Assembly (NCBI GenBank): GCA_039105265.1 | Contig: JAPFFF010000068.1 | Coordinates: 1-64,000, forward strand | Direction of reading: 5' to 3' | DNA: 64,000 nt | Origin: Tritrichomonas musculus | Taxonomy: Eukaryota > Parabasalia > Tritrichomonadida > Tritrichomonadidae | The notes under the pieces: generated by a model | The model's database searches: none | What the model was told of the DNA's origin: nothing | What the model saw: the letters and a program-made list of their open reading frames with translations, nothing else | Shown here: piece by piece, positions 30,126 to 39,788 of the stretch | Layout of the letters: each line of letters opens with the position of its first letter | Position numbering within the stretch: the stretch's first letter is position 1 | Position numbers and translations under genes: made by a program

Positions 30126-31844
30126 TTATTCATAACCAACTGGAACACCTTTAGGGAAATATTCAACACCTTTTGTTGACCAAGCAAAGTATGTATCGCT
30201 ACATATCCAAGCTTCAGGCGCAGGTGGGTGTTGATCTGGAAATTCTGGATCAGGAATATAATAAGTGTCATCAATTCCTCTATACATTGGTTGACCACGG
30301 AATGTAACTGTAACAGAATTAGAGCCAGTATCGATTCCATCAAATACATAACCAGCATTTGAACGTTCAAGTTGGAAGTTAATACCAAAACTTGTTCCAT
30401 CACTTCTGCAGTTTGAGTAACGTTTACCAGTTATTGGGTCATTTAATGGTTGAGTGAATGAATCCTCAAATTCTTGTGTAGCTTCAAGTGCTCCATCTAA
30501 TTCATTAGCTATTAATTGATGCTGATAGAAACGAGCAGAGCAAGTGTTTGAAAATTCAGTATCTGGATAAGTTCTTTTATTAACGACTAATTGAACGTTT
30601 TGATACATGATATTATCAAAGCATGTAATATCTAATGGACTCTTAGGGAACATCATTGTTATATTTGTTGCATTTCTGAGAGGAATTGATTTTGAAATTT
30701 CTAAACCATTAACTTTAGCAGTACCTTCAAATATTTCACGTGTTAATTCTTGTGATGGAACTAATAATGCAGTTTGTAATTCACGAATGAGTCCTTGATA
30801 TACTCCAGGTTTGAGACCAAATCCTGAAAGATTTGATCGACCTAATTGAATTGTACCACCTAAAACATTTAATGTTATTTTACCAACTTTCATATCAATT
30901 CCATTTGCTGATGTTATAGTCAATTTATCATTTACTACTTTATCTTTTGATACTTTAACTTTTAATATATTTGGATCAGGTTCTTCGTTTTCATTTGGAG
31001 CTTCACCAGCTTTATATTGAACGACAATATTTGCTGGCTTTCCTACTTGTGTGAATTTACGAGTAATTGGAACGACGGCAGGCATTTCTTCATCAATGGC
31101 TTTATCATCGAGAAATTGAAATGTTTCTTTAACAATATTAGGATTAACTTGAGCCCAAACCATGGCACGAAGTGATGTTTTAACTTCTGCTTCAATTTCT
31201 CCACAAATATCGTTAGGGTAAAGTTGCCATGCTTGAAGTGCGAGCTGATCAGTAAACGGTATTGTTAATTCTATAGTTATTTTGTGTGGTTTACCATCGG
31301 CAACGTCTGCAAGTGGAATATACCATCCGCAAATTGAAGGTGAAAATTGAGATACATTTTCCCATGTTGAGTGAGAGAATTTTGAAGTTGCTTTAGCATC
31401 ACGTGGTTTAATTGAATTATAAGCGAATGATTCACGCTGAAGTTCATCTTGTCTGTATGTATCTAAAAGTTTTCCATCAATCCAAAATCTACAGTCTTCA
31501 TAAAATTCAACGGCATTTTTGAAACCAACAAATATTTGCAATAACTTATTAGTATCTGCGGAAACATCAATAGCTTCAGATAATTGAACGAGATAATCCA
31601 AAAGAATCGTAGAAAATCCTTTTTCGATTTGTGAAATTGTATGACCAGAATGAGTTAATTTTATTCTTGTTTTGGTACCTACAGGCATTGGTGCATCTTT
31701 ATTTGTGAATTCTTCCATAACTTGACTAAATGAATTATCACCACCATTACGTTGAATTAAATTTCTAAGTTTATTTTGAAAGAATGAGAGAATATCTCCT
31801 TCATCATTTCCTAAATTTTTCGTTTGTGCGTTTAAGTATGTCAT
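30126..31844 (-). CDS. Maverick major capsid protein (double jelly-roll type)
   Basis: A 572-residue, beta-rich protein in the position expected for the major capsid gene of Polintons. It contains EDCRFWIDGKLLDTYRQDE, then ICGWYIPLADV, IELTIPFTDQLALQAWQLYP, and late NITMMFPKSPLDITCF. The alternation of strand-forming segments and the size match double jelly-roll capsid proteins of Polintons. It is divergent from the hydrophobic peptide gene at 31925. The family call is from the pattern and neighbourhood; a structure-based comparison would settle it. Confidence 0.8.
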   Translation of the reverse strand: MTYLNAQTKNLGNDEGDILSFFQNKLRNLIQRNGGDNSFSQVMEEFTNKDAPMPVGTKTRIKLTHSGHTISQIEKGFSTILLDYLVQLSEAIDVSADTNKLLQIFVGFKNAVEFYEDCRFWIDGKLLDTYRQDELQRESFAYNSIKPRDAKATSKFSHSTWENVSQFSPSICGWYIPLADVADGKPHKITIELTIPFTDQLALQAWQLYPNDICGEIEAEVKTSLRAMVWAQVNPNIVKETFQFLDDKAIDEEMPAVVPITRKFTQVGKPANIVVQYKAGEAPNENEEPDPNILKVKVSKDKVVNDKLTITSANGIDMKVGKITLNVLGGTIQLGRSNLSGFGLKPGVYQGLIRELQTALLVPSQELTREIFEGTAKVNGLEISKSIPLRNATNITMMFPKSPLDITCFDNIMYQNVQLVVNKRTYPDTEFSNTCSARFYQHQLIANELDGALEATQEFEDSFTQPLNDPITGKRYSNCRSDGTSFGINFQLERSNAGYVFDGIDTGSNSVTVTFRGQPMYRGIDDTYYIPDPEFPDQHPPAPEAWICSDTYFAWSTKGVEYFPKGVPVGYE

Positions 31845-31924
31845 TTTAAATATTGAAAAAAAATTAAATAATAAGTTAATAAAGAAAAGAATTTATAGTT
31901 TTGAAAAAATAAATGAATTAAGAA

Positions 31925-32278
31925 ATGAAAAATAAATTTTTTTACATTAATGAAAATATGGCATTTGGAAGTTGGTTTAAAAATATTGTGAACGGAGCTA
32001 AAAACATAATTGGCAAAATAGTTCCAAAAGTAAAGAAAGCAGTTGAAACAGTTGGTAGATTTGCACCATTAATAGGACAAGCTGGTGATTTAATAGGTGG
32101 AAGTGCTGGTGAGGTAATAAATACAATCGGAAATGGTGTGAGTAAATTAAATGACAGAATTAATTATAAAGGTGGAAACGTTAACGCGTTAGGTGCGAAC
32201 GGTGCAGGAGCTCGAAGAATTGTTGGAGCGAACGGAGCAGGTATTAGAAGGTTTGATATTCCATTACTGAAGGAATAA
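31925..32278 (+). CDS. MAFGSWF-family virion peptide, longer paralogue
   Basis: The ORF opens at 31925, but the conserved MAFGSWFKNIV start is at 31958 and matches the 75-residue paralogue; I prefer 31958 (106 aa). A basic amphipathic helix is followed by a glycine/alanine-rich hydrophobic stretch (FAPLIGQAGDLIGGSAGEVI) and a repeated tail (GANGAGARRI, GANGAGIRRF). This is the make-up of small membrane-active or core proteins of adeno-like virions. Function is inferred. Confidence 0.65.
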   Translation: MKNKFFYINENMAFGSWFKNIVNGAKNIIGKIVPKVKKAVETVGRFAPLIGQAGDLIGGSAGEVINTIGNGVSKLNDRINYKGGNVNALGANGAGARRIVGANGAGIRRFDIPLLKE

Positions 32279-32285
32279 AAATAAA

Positions 32286-32429
32286 TCATGAGTAAAGTCG
32301 TTTCCTCATTTCATCAGTTAATTCAGGTGGTTTATCGTTTAATGTTGGGGAAAGTTTCACAATGCGAATGAGTAAATTAGCGAGTTCAATAATTGTTAAA
32401 CAACCAAGAAAAATTTCTGATAAACTCAT
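32286..32429 (-). CDS. Small membrane protein candidate, 47 aa
   Basis: A short ORF (MSLSEIFLGCLTIIELANLL then IRIVKL) that fills the gap between two plus-strand genes. It has one probable membrane segment at residues 6-24 and a polar tail. ATG at 32429, stop at 32288-32286. Support is its position and composition only. Confidence 0.45.
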   Translation of the reverse strand: MSLSEIFLGCLTIIELANLLIRIVKLSPTLNDKPPELTDEMRKRLYS

Positions 32430-32499
32430 TTATTATTAATTAAAAATTTTTATTTTTGTTTTTAATTAAAGATCTTTGATCAGAATTATTTCATAATTC

Positions 32500-32859
32500 A
32501 TGGATTTAAAAGTTATTGAACCAATTAAAAACTATTTAAAAGAATTTAAAACAGTCGATGAATTTAATTTATGGTATTCAAAGAATAAGGAAGAAGTGGA
32601 TAAGTTAACGACTCATAAATTAAACAAAATGTATAAAATCGATGGTTATAGAATTACAAAAATAAAGGGTGTGTTGATGTTAAAGAAATGGGTTGAAAAA
32701 GAGGAAAAAGAGATAGTTAGTAAGGCTTCGCCCAGGACGGATGCCATTGAAGAATTAAGGAATGAAATAAATGAAATCAGAAATACAGTAAATAAAATTA
32801 TATCATTTCTTCAGGAATCGTCAAGTTCTATTGATGTATTACCGCCATCGACAACTTGA
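32500..32859 (+). CDS. Coiled-coil Maverick protein, 119 aa
   Basis: It has a conserved core LNKMYKIDGYRITKIKGVLM followed by a coiled coil (ELRNEINEIRNTVNKIISFL). The core pattern recurs in the 167-residue gene at 46919-47422 of the other Maverick (LNKDYPLNHYKFTKRGDVL), so this is a shared gene family of these elements. Its 3' end overlaps the packaging ATPase gene by 49 nt on the opposite strand. Confidence 0.7.
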   Translation: MDLKVIEPIKNYLKEFKTVDEFNLWYSKNKEEVDKLTTHKLNKMYKIDGYRITKIKGVLMLKKWVEKEEKEIVSKASPRTDAIEELRNEINEIRNTVNKIISFLQESSSSIDVLPPSTT

Positions 32860-33644
32860 ATGATCATATATGGATGGCTTTCACAATCTTCAGTTTTTCG
32901 TTTCAATATTTTTGAATACATTTCATAAAATTCGTCAAATGATAAATTAGATGCTGATTGTGAATAAATATAACGTAATTGTTGTTTATTGAAACATGGA
33001 AATATAAATAATGTTGATATTTCATTTTTAACATGAGGCTTTAATCCTTTCCAACCTTGAATTAAAAGGAGGAATGAAAAATTTATATGTCTACATCTAC
33101 GTATTAATTGGCTAAAATAAGATTCTTCTGAAGAAAAGAGTTTACTATTTGAGATATCATCGAATAAAACGATTGTATGCAATACTTCTCGGTTGAAATC
33201 CGAAACGGCAAGCATTTTAAACATATCCTCTTTTTGTTGATCATCTATTTTATCCTGCAAGTTTTCCCGTTTGATAAGATTATATAAATTCTTTGCTGAG
33301 ATTAAATCCTTCATAAATTCAACAGCTTCTTGTTCACTAATTATAATATATGGAATCATAAGAAGTGGCTTTAAAGCTAAAAATGTTTTATCTGATTCTT
33401 GACCGTCTTTTGTAACGTAGATAAATAAGTGATGAGTGTTTAATACACCTAATTTGATGATTTCCTTTAATGCTATCACAGTCTTTCCTGATGATTGCTT
33501 ACCAACTATGACGTTAACACTATTTAACCTAATATTAACCTCAGGGTGTATTTCAGAAATTAGGCTTTCATTTTTATTCATAGTATAGGTTTTCAACGTA
33601 TTCATAACGTGCGTTTTAACCATATTCTCTAATGATGTATTCAT
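32811..33644 (-). CDS. Maverick FtsK/HerA-type packaging ATPase
   Basis: A 277-residue P-loop ATPase: Walker A GKQSSGKT (48-55) after the strand VNVIVG, Walker B TIVLFDDIS (about 157-165), and a later RRCRHINFSFLLLIQGWKG segment typical of A32-like packaging ATPases. In Polintons and related viruses this enzyme pumps DNA into capsids. The gene sits between the coiled-coil gene and the 478-residue gene. Confidence 0.88.
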   Translation of the reverse strand: MNTSLENMVKTHVMNTLKTYTMNKNESLISEIHPEVNIRLNSVNVIVGKQSSGKTVIALKEIIKLGVLNTHHLFIYVTKDGQESDKTFLALKPLLMIPYIIISEQEAVEFMKDLISAKNLYNLIKRENLQDKIDDQQKEDMFKMLAVSDFNREVLHTIVLFDDISNSKLFSSEESYFSQLIRRCRHINFSFLLLIQGWKGLKPHVKNEISTLFIFPCFNKQQLRYIYSQSASNLSFDEFYEMYSKILKRKTEDCESHPYMIIQVVDGGNTSIELDDS

Positions 33645-33748
33645 TTTCTATGTATTAATGTAAAAGTTTATTTTAATTATTGATAAAAATATATTTTTAA
33701 GTTTATGAATCATTAACTGAAATTAGATATTAGCACATTTCTTAAAAT

Positions 33749-35185
33749 TTATTCTTCAGGTTCTTCTACGATTGCTGATGTTTGTAATGCTTGTACTTGT
33801 GATTGAACGTTAGCATCAAACCATTTATTAAAATCACTTGGATTTGGAGGTAATGCATTTATTCCTTGGAGTATTATTGCAATTGTTGCTTTAGCAACTA
33901 ATGGAATATGTTCAGGGTTAACTGGTAGTCCGGATTTATTACACATTTCACATGCAGTAGGTACAAAATCAGCAATTTTTACAGGATTAATTAAATAATC
34001 GTGAACTATGAACTCAATAGCTTCTTTAACTGCTTTCTTTCCTCTTAAATTCTTCCATTGATCCTCATTAACATTCATAACACTTTCACCATAAACATAA
34101 ACCATTGCAGGAAGTAAAGCAAATTGATTCCATATAACCGTTGCCATTTGTGTAAGTGTGAATGGTAATTTTACACCGTTGAGGTATTTGATACCTTGAT
34201 AAATTGGAGAGATACACTTACCAACAAATGCCTGATAAGTTGAACGTTTCTTTGGTTTGATTAAGTGCTTTTCATCGATACCAGCAGCTTTTAATTTTGT
34301 TTCAAAGTCTTGCCAACTTTCACCTGCATAATTAGTGACTGTACGCCCTGTTTCATCAAATTCAGGATGATATATATTATTAATAAATCCTCTTAAGTTT
34401 ATACCTTGTTTATGAGCTTCTTTACGTTGGTCCACAGATGGGTAAGTTTTATAATAAGCATTGCGATATGGGAATAATGACGGAACGGTTGTAAATCCAT
34501 TAACTATTACAGGCTTTTTACCTTCTTTTGTTTGTACGACGACTTCAGGAATTCCGTCACCATCTAAATCTTTACCGGTGGCTTCATATAAATCATTATA
34601 TCCATGTCGATTAATCCATTCATTCGCACTTACAACACTTTGAGCGTCTCGAATTTGTTTAACATCTTGATTTAATTTAGCCACAACATTAATTAAGTCA
34701 TCCATACCAACATTACCATATTTATTTTGTTTTGCCTTTTTCGTTGGTTGAATTGCAGCCATTCTTTCACGGTAAAACGCCATATCATTTAATGCTTTAG
34801 TTAAGTCTTTCTTATTAATGTTATTTTCTGCCAAGCTAGCATATGATTGATCACGCATTTGGTTTAATTGAGAAACATTATTTATTAATTGCGGAATTTT
34901 CGATTTATTCATTTTATTAATTGGTAAAAAATTTAAATTATCGTTTTTGTTTTGAAAATTATTTAATCTAGAAATAAAATTTGAAATTGATTTATCATTT
35001 ATTCTCAAACCTTCATGTTGTATATAATTATTTTCATTTAAAAATTTCATTAAATTTGCAACTGAACCTTGCCATGAAGGCGACTCATGAAGAGTAACGT
35101 TAAGTTTTTCATTAATTAATTCAATATATTTATTAAGTTTATCAAGTTTCAAACCTTTAAAATTATTTCTATTTAATTTTGACAT
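33749..35185 (-). CDS. Unassigned Maverick protein, 478 aa
   Basis: The last gene before the right terminal repeat. The N-terminal third is N/K-rich and helical. The middle has ATGKDLDGDGIPEVVVQTKE (a calcium-loop-like DxDxDG acidic turn), then PVIVNGFTTVPSLFPYRNAY. The C-terminal part is helical and moderately hydrophobic. I do not recognise the family. Position and size suggest a virion or terminal-protein role, unproven. Confidence 0.65.
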   Translation of the reverse strand: MSKLNRNNFKGLKLDKLNKYIELINEKLNVTLHESPSWQGSVANLMKFLNENNYIQHEGLRINDKSISNFISRLNNFQNKNDNLNFLPINKMNKSKIPQLINNVSQLNQMRDQSYASLAENNINKKDLTKALNDMAFYRERMAAIQPTKKAKQNKYGNVGMDDLINVVAKLNQDVKQIRDAQSVVSANEWINRHGYNDLYEATGKDLDGDGIPEVVVQTKEGKKPVIVNGFTTVPSLFPYRNAYYKTYPSVDQRKEAHKQGINLRGFINNIYHPEFDETGRTVTNYAGESWQDFETKLKAAGIDEKHLIKPKKRSTYQAFVGKCISPIYQGIKYLNGVKLPFTLTQMATVIWNQFALLPAMVYVYGESVMNVNEDQWKNLRGKKAVKEAIEFIVHDYLINPVKIADFVPTACEMCNKSGLPVNPEHIPLVAKATIAIILQGINALPPNPSDFNKWFDANVQSQVQALQTSAIVEEPEE

Positions 35186-35252
35186 ATTCTTTATATTAAA
35201 ATAAATTTAATCATTTACGTATAAAATTTATGTTATCGATTTTTGACTTTTG

Positions 35253-36031
35253 AGATTTATTTTTGAGACATGTGATATAAAAATAAATGATAAAATAATT
35301 TTATAATTTGTGGTGAACGTTTATTTATAAAAATTTTTTTCGATTTATGTGAAACTTTGAAAAGTTTGAGCCCTTGGCGAAGTATTCAAATTATCAGACA
35401 TTTCGGAAATAACGTATTTTATAAAATTTTTTCGATTTATGTGAGTATTCAAATTATCAGACATTTCGGAAATAACGTATTTTATAAAATTTTATAAATT
35501 TTGAGTGAGTATTCAATTTATCAGACATTTAATTCAAATTATCAGACATTTCGGAAAAACGTATTTGTAAAATTTTTTCGATTTATGTGAGCATTCAAAT
35601 TATCAGACATTTCGGAAATAACGAATTTTAAATTGAGAAACATTCAAATTATCAGACATTTCGGAAATAACGAATTTTTTTAATTTTCACATTTATGTTA
35701 TAAAATTTATGTTTTCAAGCCGCTTTGCGGCTGGTCAAATGCCTTTTTGACTTTTGAGATTTGAGGATAAAATTTATTAAAATCATTTATGAAGTGGTGA
35801 TGAATCAGTGGTGAAATTAAATTTTTAAAAAATTTGTAATAATATTATCACATATAACAAAATTTATTGATTTAAAATTAATATGTAGATAAGGCGTGAA
35901 TTAAAATAATGATATCATAGATTCTAAAAAGCAGTGAGTTGCGGATTGGTGAAATCATTATATATAGAATAACTGTGTAATGTGACGTGAACAATTATTA
36001 ACCCCCCACTGCTTATCTCATATACACTACT
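35253..36031. repeat. Maverick right terminal inverted repeat
   Basis: The inverse of the left end over about 0.78 kb. The 60-65-bp ATTCAAATTATCAGACATTT unit is present in about six copies (35385-35690), more than at the left. The GC hairpin GCCGCTTTGCGGC lies at 35719-35731. Differences between ends are mainly in copy number of this unit. Confidence 0.9.
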
Positions 36032-36036
36032 ATGTT

Positions 36037-36806
36037 AATTTTTTTAAATTATTTTTATCATTGATATTAAAAATATTAAAATCATCACTTAAAAATCATT
36101 TTTAAAAAAAAACAATCAAATAAAATTACAGATAAATTTTATATCAAAAAGTTAAAAATTAAATTTTAAATCATTGAAATTTGAATTGATATTATTTATA
36201 TGATACTTTAAAAAGTTAAATTTTTAATGTTTATTTTTTTCAATTTTTTTCATGAATGAAAACTTTTTTCCTCCTCATTTTGCATTTCAAAAATCAAAAA
36301 ATATGATTTTTATTTTATATATAATGTATATTATAATATATTTTATATTTAATAAAAAATGAATTATAATTGATTATTTTTATTAAATAATAATTGGCAA
36401 AAAAAACATTTTTTTGACATGATTATGTTTTAGCTACGATATATTTAGTAATTTTGAAATTAAACAAGAAAAACATGGTTTTAACAAAAATTAACAACTT
36501 ATAAATTTTTTTTTGTACGTTAATTTATCTTTTATCGATTTAATGATATCTTTTTTATAATTTCCTTTCAACTCTGGTTTGATTTAATATACGAAAAATG
36601 TTTCATGAATGATACTCTGCTTATAAACGATTTTGAACAAGTTGAACAAAAAGTTAACAAAATATATTTAGATATTATGATGAGTAGACTGACCTATTTA
36701 AAATCTCAAAGACTAGGCTTGTTTATATGGTTAACATTTGGATTAACACAGAATGGCATACAAATCCACTTGTGAACATCCAAATTGAGCGTTTGTAGTT
36801 TTTAGC
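36037..36806. other. Gene-free flank of the Maverick
   Basis: AT-rich sequence that may be the right half of the element interrupted by the Maverick. No coding region is seen. Confidence 0.5.
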
Positions 36807-36842
36807 AAAAGTGGATTGAGTGAATTAAAAATTAACGTTTAA

Positions 36843-39049
36843 GGGGGACCTTTCCCCGTTTACTATTATAAATTGAACGATTAATATTTGACTTGAATAT
36901 TATCGTTTTAATTCAAATTTTAATTGAAAATTTAAAAATGAAATAACTCAATGTAAAGATTTAAGGTGATTTTGTTTTTTGGCAATCATATTATGTAATA
37001 GATAGTTTAGAATATCTAGGCCTCAAATATCAAAAATTTATATTAAATAATGAAAAATGATGATTGTTTGCAAAATTCTTTGATGCTTTAATGCATGTAA
37101 TATATTATTTACTAGTTTGAGACCTAGATTATTTAATTTGGCTTACATAGTTTCTATGTATATAAAAATAATATGATAAATAATTTTATGGATTGAGTTA
37201 TTTCATTTTTAAATTCTCCATTATAAAAATACATGGAAAATTGATCAGAGCAAAAATGGTCCTACAGCTGAAATAAACTGTTTTTGGATTTAGATATATA
37301 TTTATTTATTTATTTCTATTATAAATAAAGTAAACATGCATATTTTTATTATATTGTTTTGATAATGAATATTCAATTTTAAAAAAAGAAACACATTGTT
37401 TTTATTTAAAATATGTATATTATATATGATGTAATTTGTTATATTAAATAAACATATTGCATTCAATTTTTTATAATTGCTTAGTCCATATTTAATTAGA
37501 TCAATGGCATCTTTATTAATACCTATAGGATGTTTTGAAAATATTAATTTACATTCAATTCATATTTTATAATACCAATAATATTGATTTAAATACATAA
37601 ATATATAGTTTAATATATAAATAATAATTTAAAAATGATATATTTTTAAATTATTATATACTTACATATATTTTAATATGCATCTATAAATTGAATATTC
37701 AATATAATGCTAAAAAATATTAGAATCAAGTGGGTAATTCTAAAAACAAAATAATTGTAATCAATAGTTTTTTCAATAAAATAATTCTCACAAAAATTGT
37801 ATTTATTTAATATAAAATATTGTTTTATCTTTTTATTTATCAGTGTTAATTATTTATTATATATAATTTAATTTCTATATATTGTATATTAAATATTATA
37901 TTGATTATATTGATTGAATATAGTTTTACATAGAATTATATGCATTTTAATAATTCAATTTATGAAAAAAAAAAAAAAAATGAAAATTTGAATTGATACA
38001 ATTAGATATATATTAATTATATTTTAATTTCTTGTTATTTCCTATATAATATATTTATTATAATTATAATAATAAATATTTAATAAATATTAATTGAAAT
38101 AATAATATTATTAATATTTTATTTTTTTAAATTGAATTAATCATATTTTGATAGAAAAGGAAAAGAGTCTCAATATTTAAATACGTTTATTTAAAAGTAT
38201 TCAATTAATCTATTTATATATTATATGTTTATTTTTGTGTATTAAATGAATCTAATATTGATATCTCATACATTAAATAACTGAGTAAAATTGTTTGAAT
38301 CATTCAATATTTTTCAAATAAAAAAAGTAGTATGCTTATATCTTTACTAATAACGAATTTAATCTTTATATTATAGATCTATAAAATGATATATATTATA
38401 ATAAAATGTAATAATAAACTAAACGAAAATAAGATCAATATCAATACAAATAAATATAAAACTACGCATTTATTTTCAAAAGTATTTTTAAAGCTAAAAT
38501 ATAGTATTATAGTATTAATATATTAGTTAGACAAATATATTTCAAATAATAATATATTATAAATAACAATAAAAGTCATATTCAATATATAATAATCAAT
38601 CTTTAATCTATTTTTTTTTGAATATTCCTATTATCTCTCAATGTTTTTGTTATTTTGACATTTTATATTTTTATATAATATAATAAATTAAATATGTATG
38701 ATATATATATATAAATATGTTTTTTTAAGTAATTATCAAAAAACTTATTATAATTCATTTTAATTTCTATTAAAAACATCACATAAAACTTATTAAGCAT
38801 GTGTGAACAATCTGATAATCAATTTATTTTATTGTGAAAACAGTTTTTAAAAATGAAATTGAATTTACTTTTTTATTATTATTGTCTAACCTTTAATTGA
38901 TATATCAAATGACTTACATAGTTATTAACATAAGCGAAATAATATAATTGTCTAAACAAAACATAGAAGATAATCTTATAAATCATAATTATCTATTTAA
39001 CCTTTAGGCCAATAATTTGGCCTGATCGTTTTACATTGAAAGGTCCCCC
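36843..39049. mobile_element. TTAA-flanked element A (2207 bp, no ORF)
   Basis: Bounded by TTAA at 36839-36842 and 39050-39053, with terminal inverted repeat GGGGGACCTTTC / GAAAGGTCCCCC. TTAA target duplication is the signature of the piggyBac superfamily. The interior is extremely AT-rich with no ORF of note, so it is non-autonomous. Near its left end is a hairpin unit (about 36927-37216). The sequence next to each end resembles the opposite end of element B, so A and B belong to one family in opposite orientation. Confidence 0.75.
36927..37216. repeat. Large imperfect hairpin inside element A
   Basis: The arms AAAAATGAAATAACTCAAT and ATTGAGTTATTTCATTTTT lie about 265 bp apart. A second inner pair is TCTAGGCCTCAAA / TTTGAGACCTAGA. 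The segment can fold end to end and may be a nested MITE. Confidence 0.7.
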
Positions 39050-39053
39050 TTAA

Positions 39054-39626
39054 GGACGACCTTTCTATGAAAAATGATCGTCGTGGTTACATTTAATTTT
39101 TCCTCAATCTTTAATAATTTTATTGTAAAACTCATATTAACAAATAAATAATTGGAATATAATGCATATAAAAAATAATTAAATAATTATTCAGCTTTGA
39201 AATAGAGATATTTCAAAAAATAAAAGTGAATTAAACCAAAATACGTTTATATTTTTTCTAAGAATTTCAAAATGTAACAACTCAATTTCAAATAAAAACA
39301 ATTTTGTTTTCTATGCACCATTTATTAAATAACATGAATATTTAAAATAATCCGGTTCCAAACTCATAATATATTAAAGAAAAAGATGAAATTTTAGTAG
39401 ATTAAATAAAAAAATGATTAAATATGATAAATTACAAGTATTAATATTACGTTTCGAACCGGATATCAATAATTTATTCTATTTGATTTGTATTAACACA
39501 AAAACAAGTTTCTTTTTTCCCTTCTAACTTGAGTTATTAAATTTTTTAATTTTCAATGATTTACGATGAAAATGAATACAAAAATTAATCGTTATAAAAT
39601 AAATTATAAACGGTGAAAGGTCGTCC
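39054..39626. mobile_element. TTAA-flanked element B (573 bp)
   Basis: Bounded by TTAA at 39050-39053, shared with element A, and at 39627-39630. The terminal inverted repeat is GGACGACCTTTC / GAAAGGTCGTCC. Inside are inverted words ATCCGGTTCCAAAC / GTTTCGAACCGGAT. There is no coding region. It is the same family as element A. Confidence 0.75.
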
Positions 39627-39788
39627 TTAAAATGAAATTGTTTTTAACCTAATCAAAAAGCGAAAATAGGTATTTAGAATATTCATATTAAAATTTCTGT
39701 AATGTAGCAAAAATAGGTTTTGTAAAAGCATTGTCAGGCTCAAAATTAATTTTTATGCAAAAATAAATAAATTAAAGAGCTTGCATTT

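Larger units (their letters stand above)
16857..36031. mobile_element. Maverick/Polinton element, looks whole (19,175 bp)
   Basis: The ends are AGTAGTGTATATGAGATAAG and its inverse. They are flanked by the 5-bp duplication ATGTT (16852-16856 and 36032-36036). Parts from left to right: terminal inverted repeat; protein-primed DNA polymerase B (+); retroviral-type integrase (-); small proteins; a proline-rich coiled-coil protein (+); a very large fibre-like protein (-); two small proteins (-); double-jelly-roll major capsid protein (-); a hydrophobic virion-type peptide gene (+); a small membrane protein (-); a coiled-coil protein (+); FtsK/HerA packaging ATPase (-); an unassigned 478-residue protein (-); terminal inverted repeat. 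I see no obvious break in any major gene. An adenovirus-type protease, usual in the family, was not recognised. Uninterrupted genes and closely matching ends point to a recent insertion. Confidence 0.95.
16699..36822. mobile_element. Possible MITE interrupted by the Maverick
   Basis: CACTCAATCCACTTTT at 16699-16714 is repeated in inverse as AAAAGTGGATTGAGTG at 36807-36822, both followed inward by a CTACAAA-like string. Without the 19-kb Maverick between them, the two would bound a unit of about 0.95 kb. This suggests the Maverick landed in an older inverted-repeat element. No clear target duplication is seen, so the call is tentative. Confidence 0.4.

Noticed and set aside
37217-38900. Search for tRNA, rRNA or other structured RNA genes in the AT-rich gap
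   Set aside because: No cloverleaf-like or conserved rRNA words were seen here or elsewhere in the window; the sequence is low-complexity A/T.
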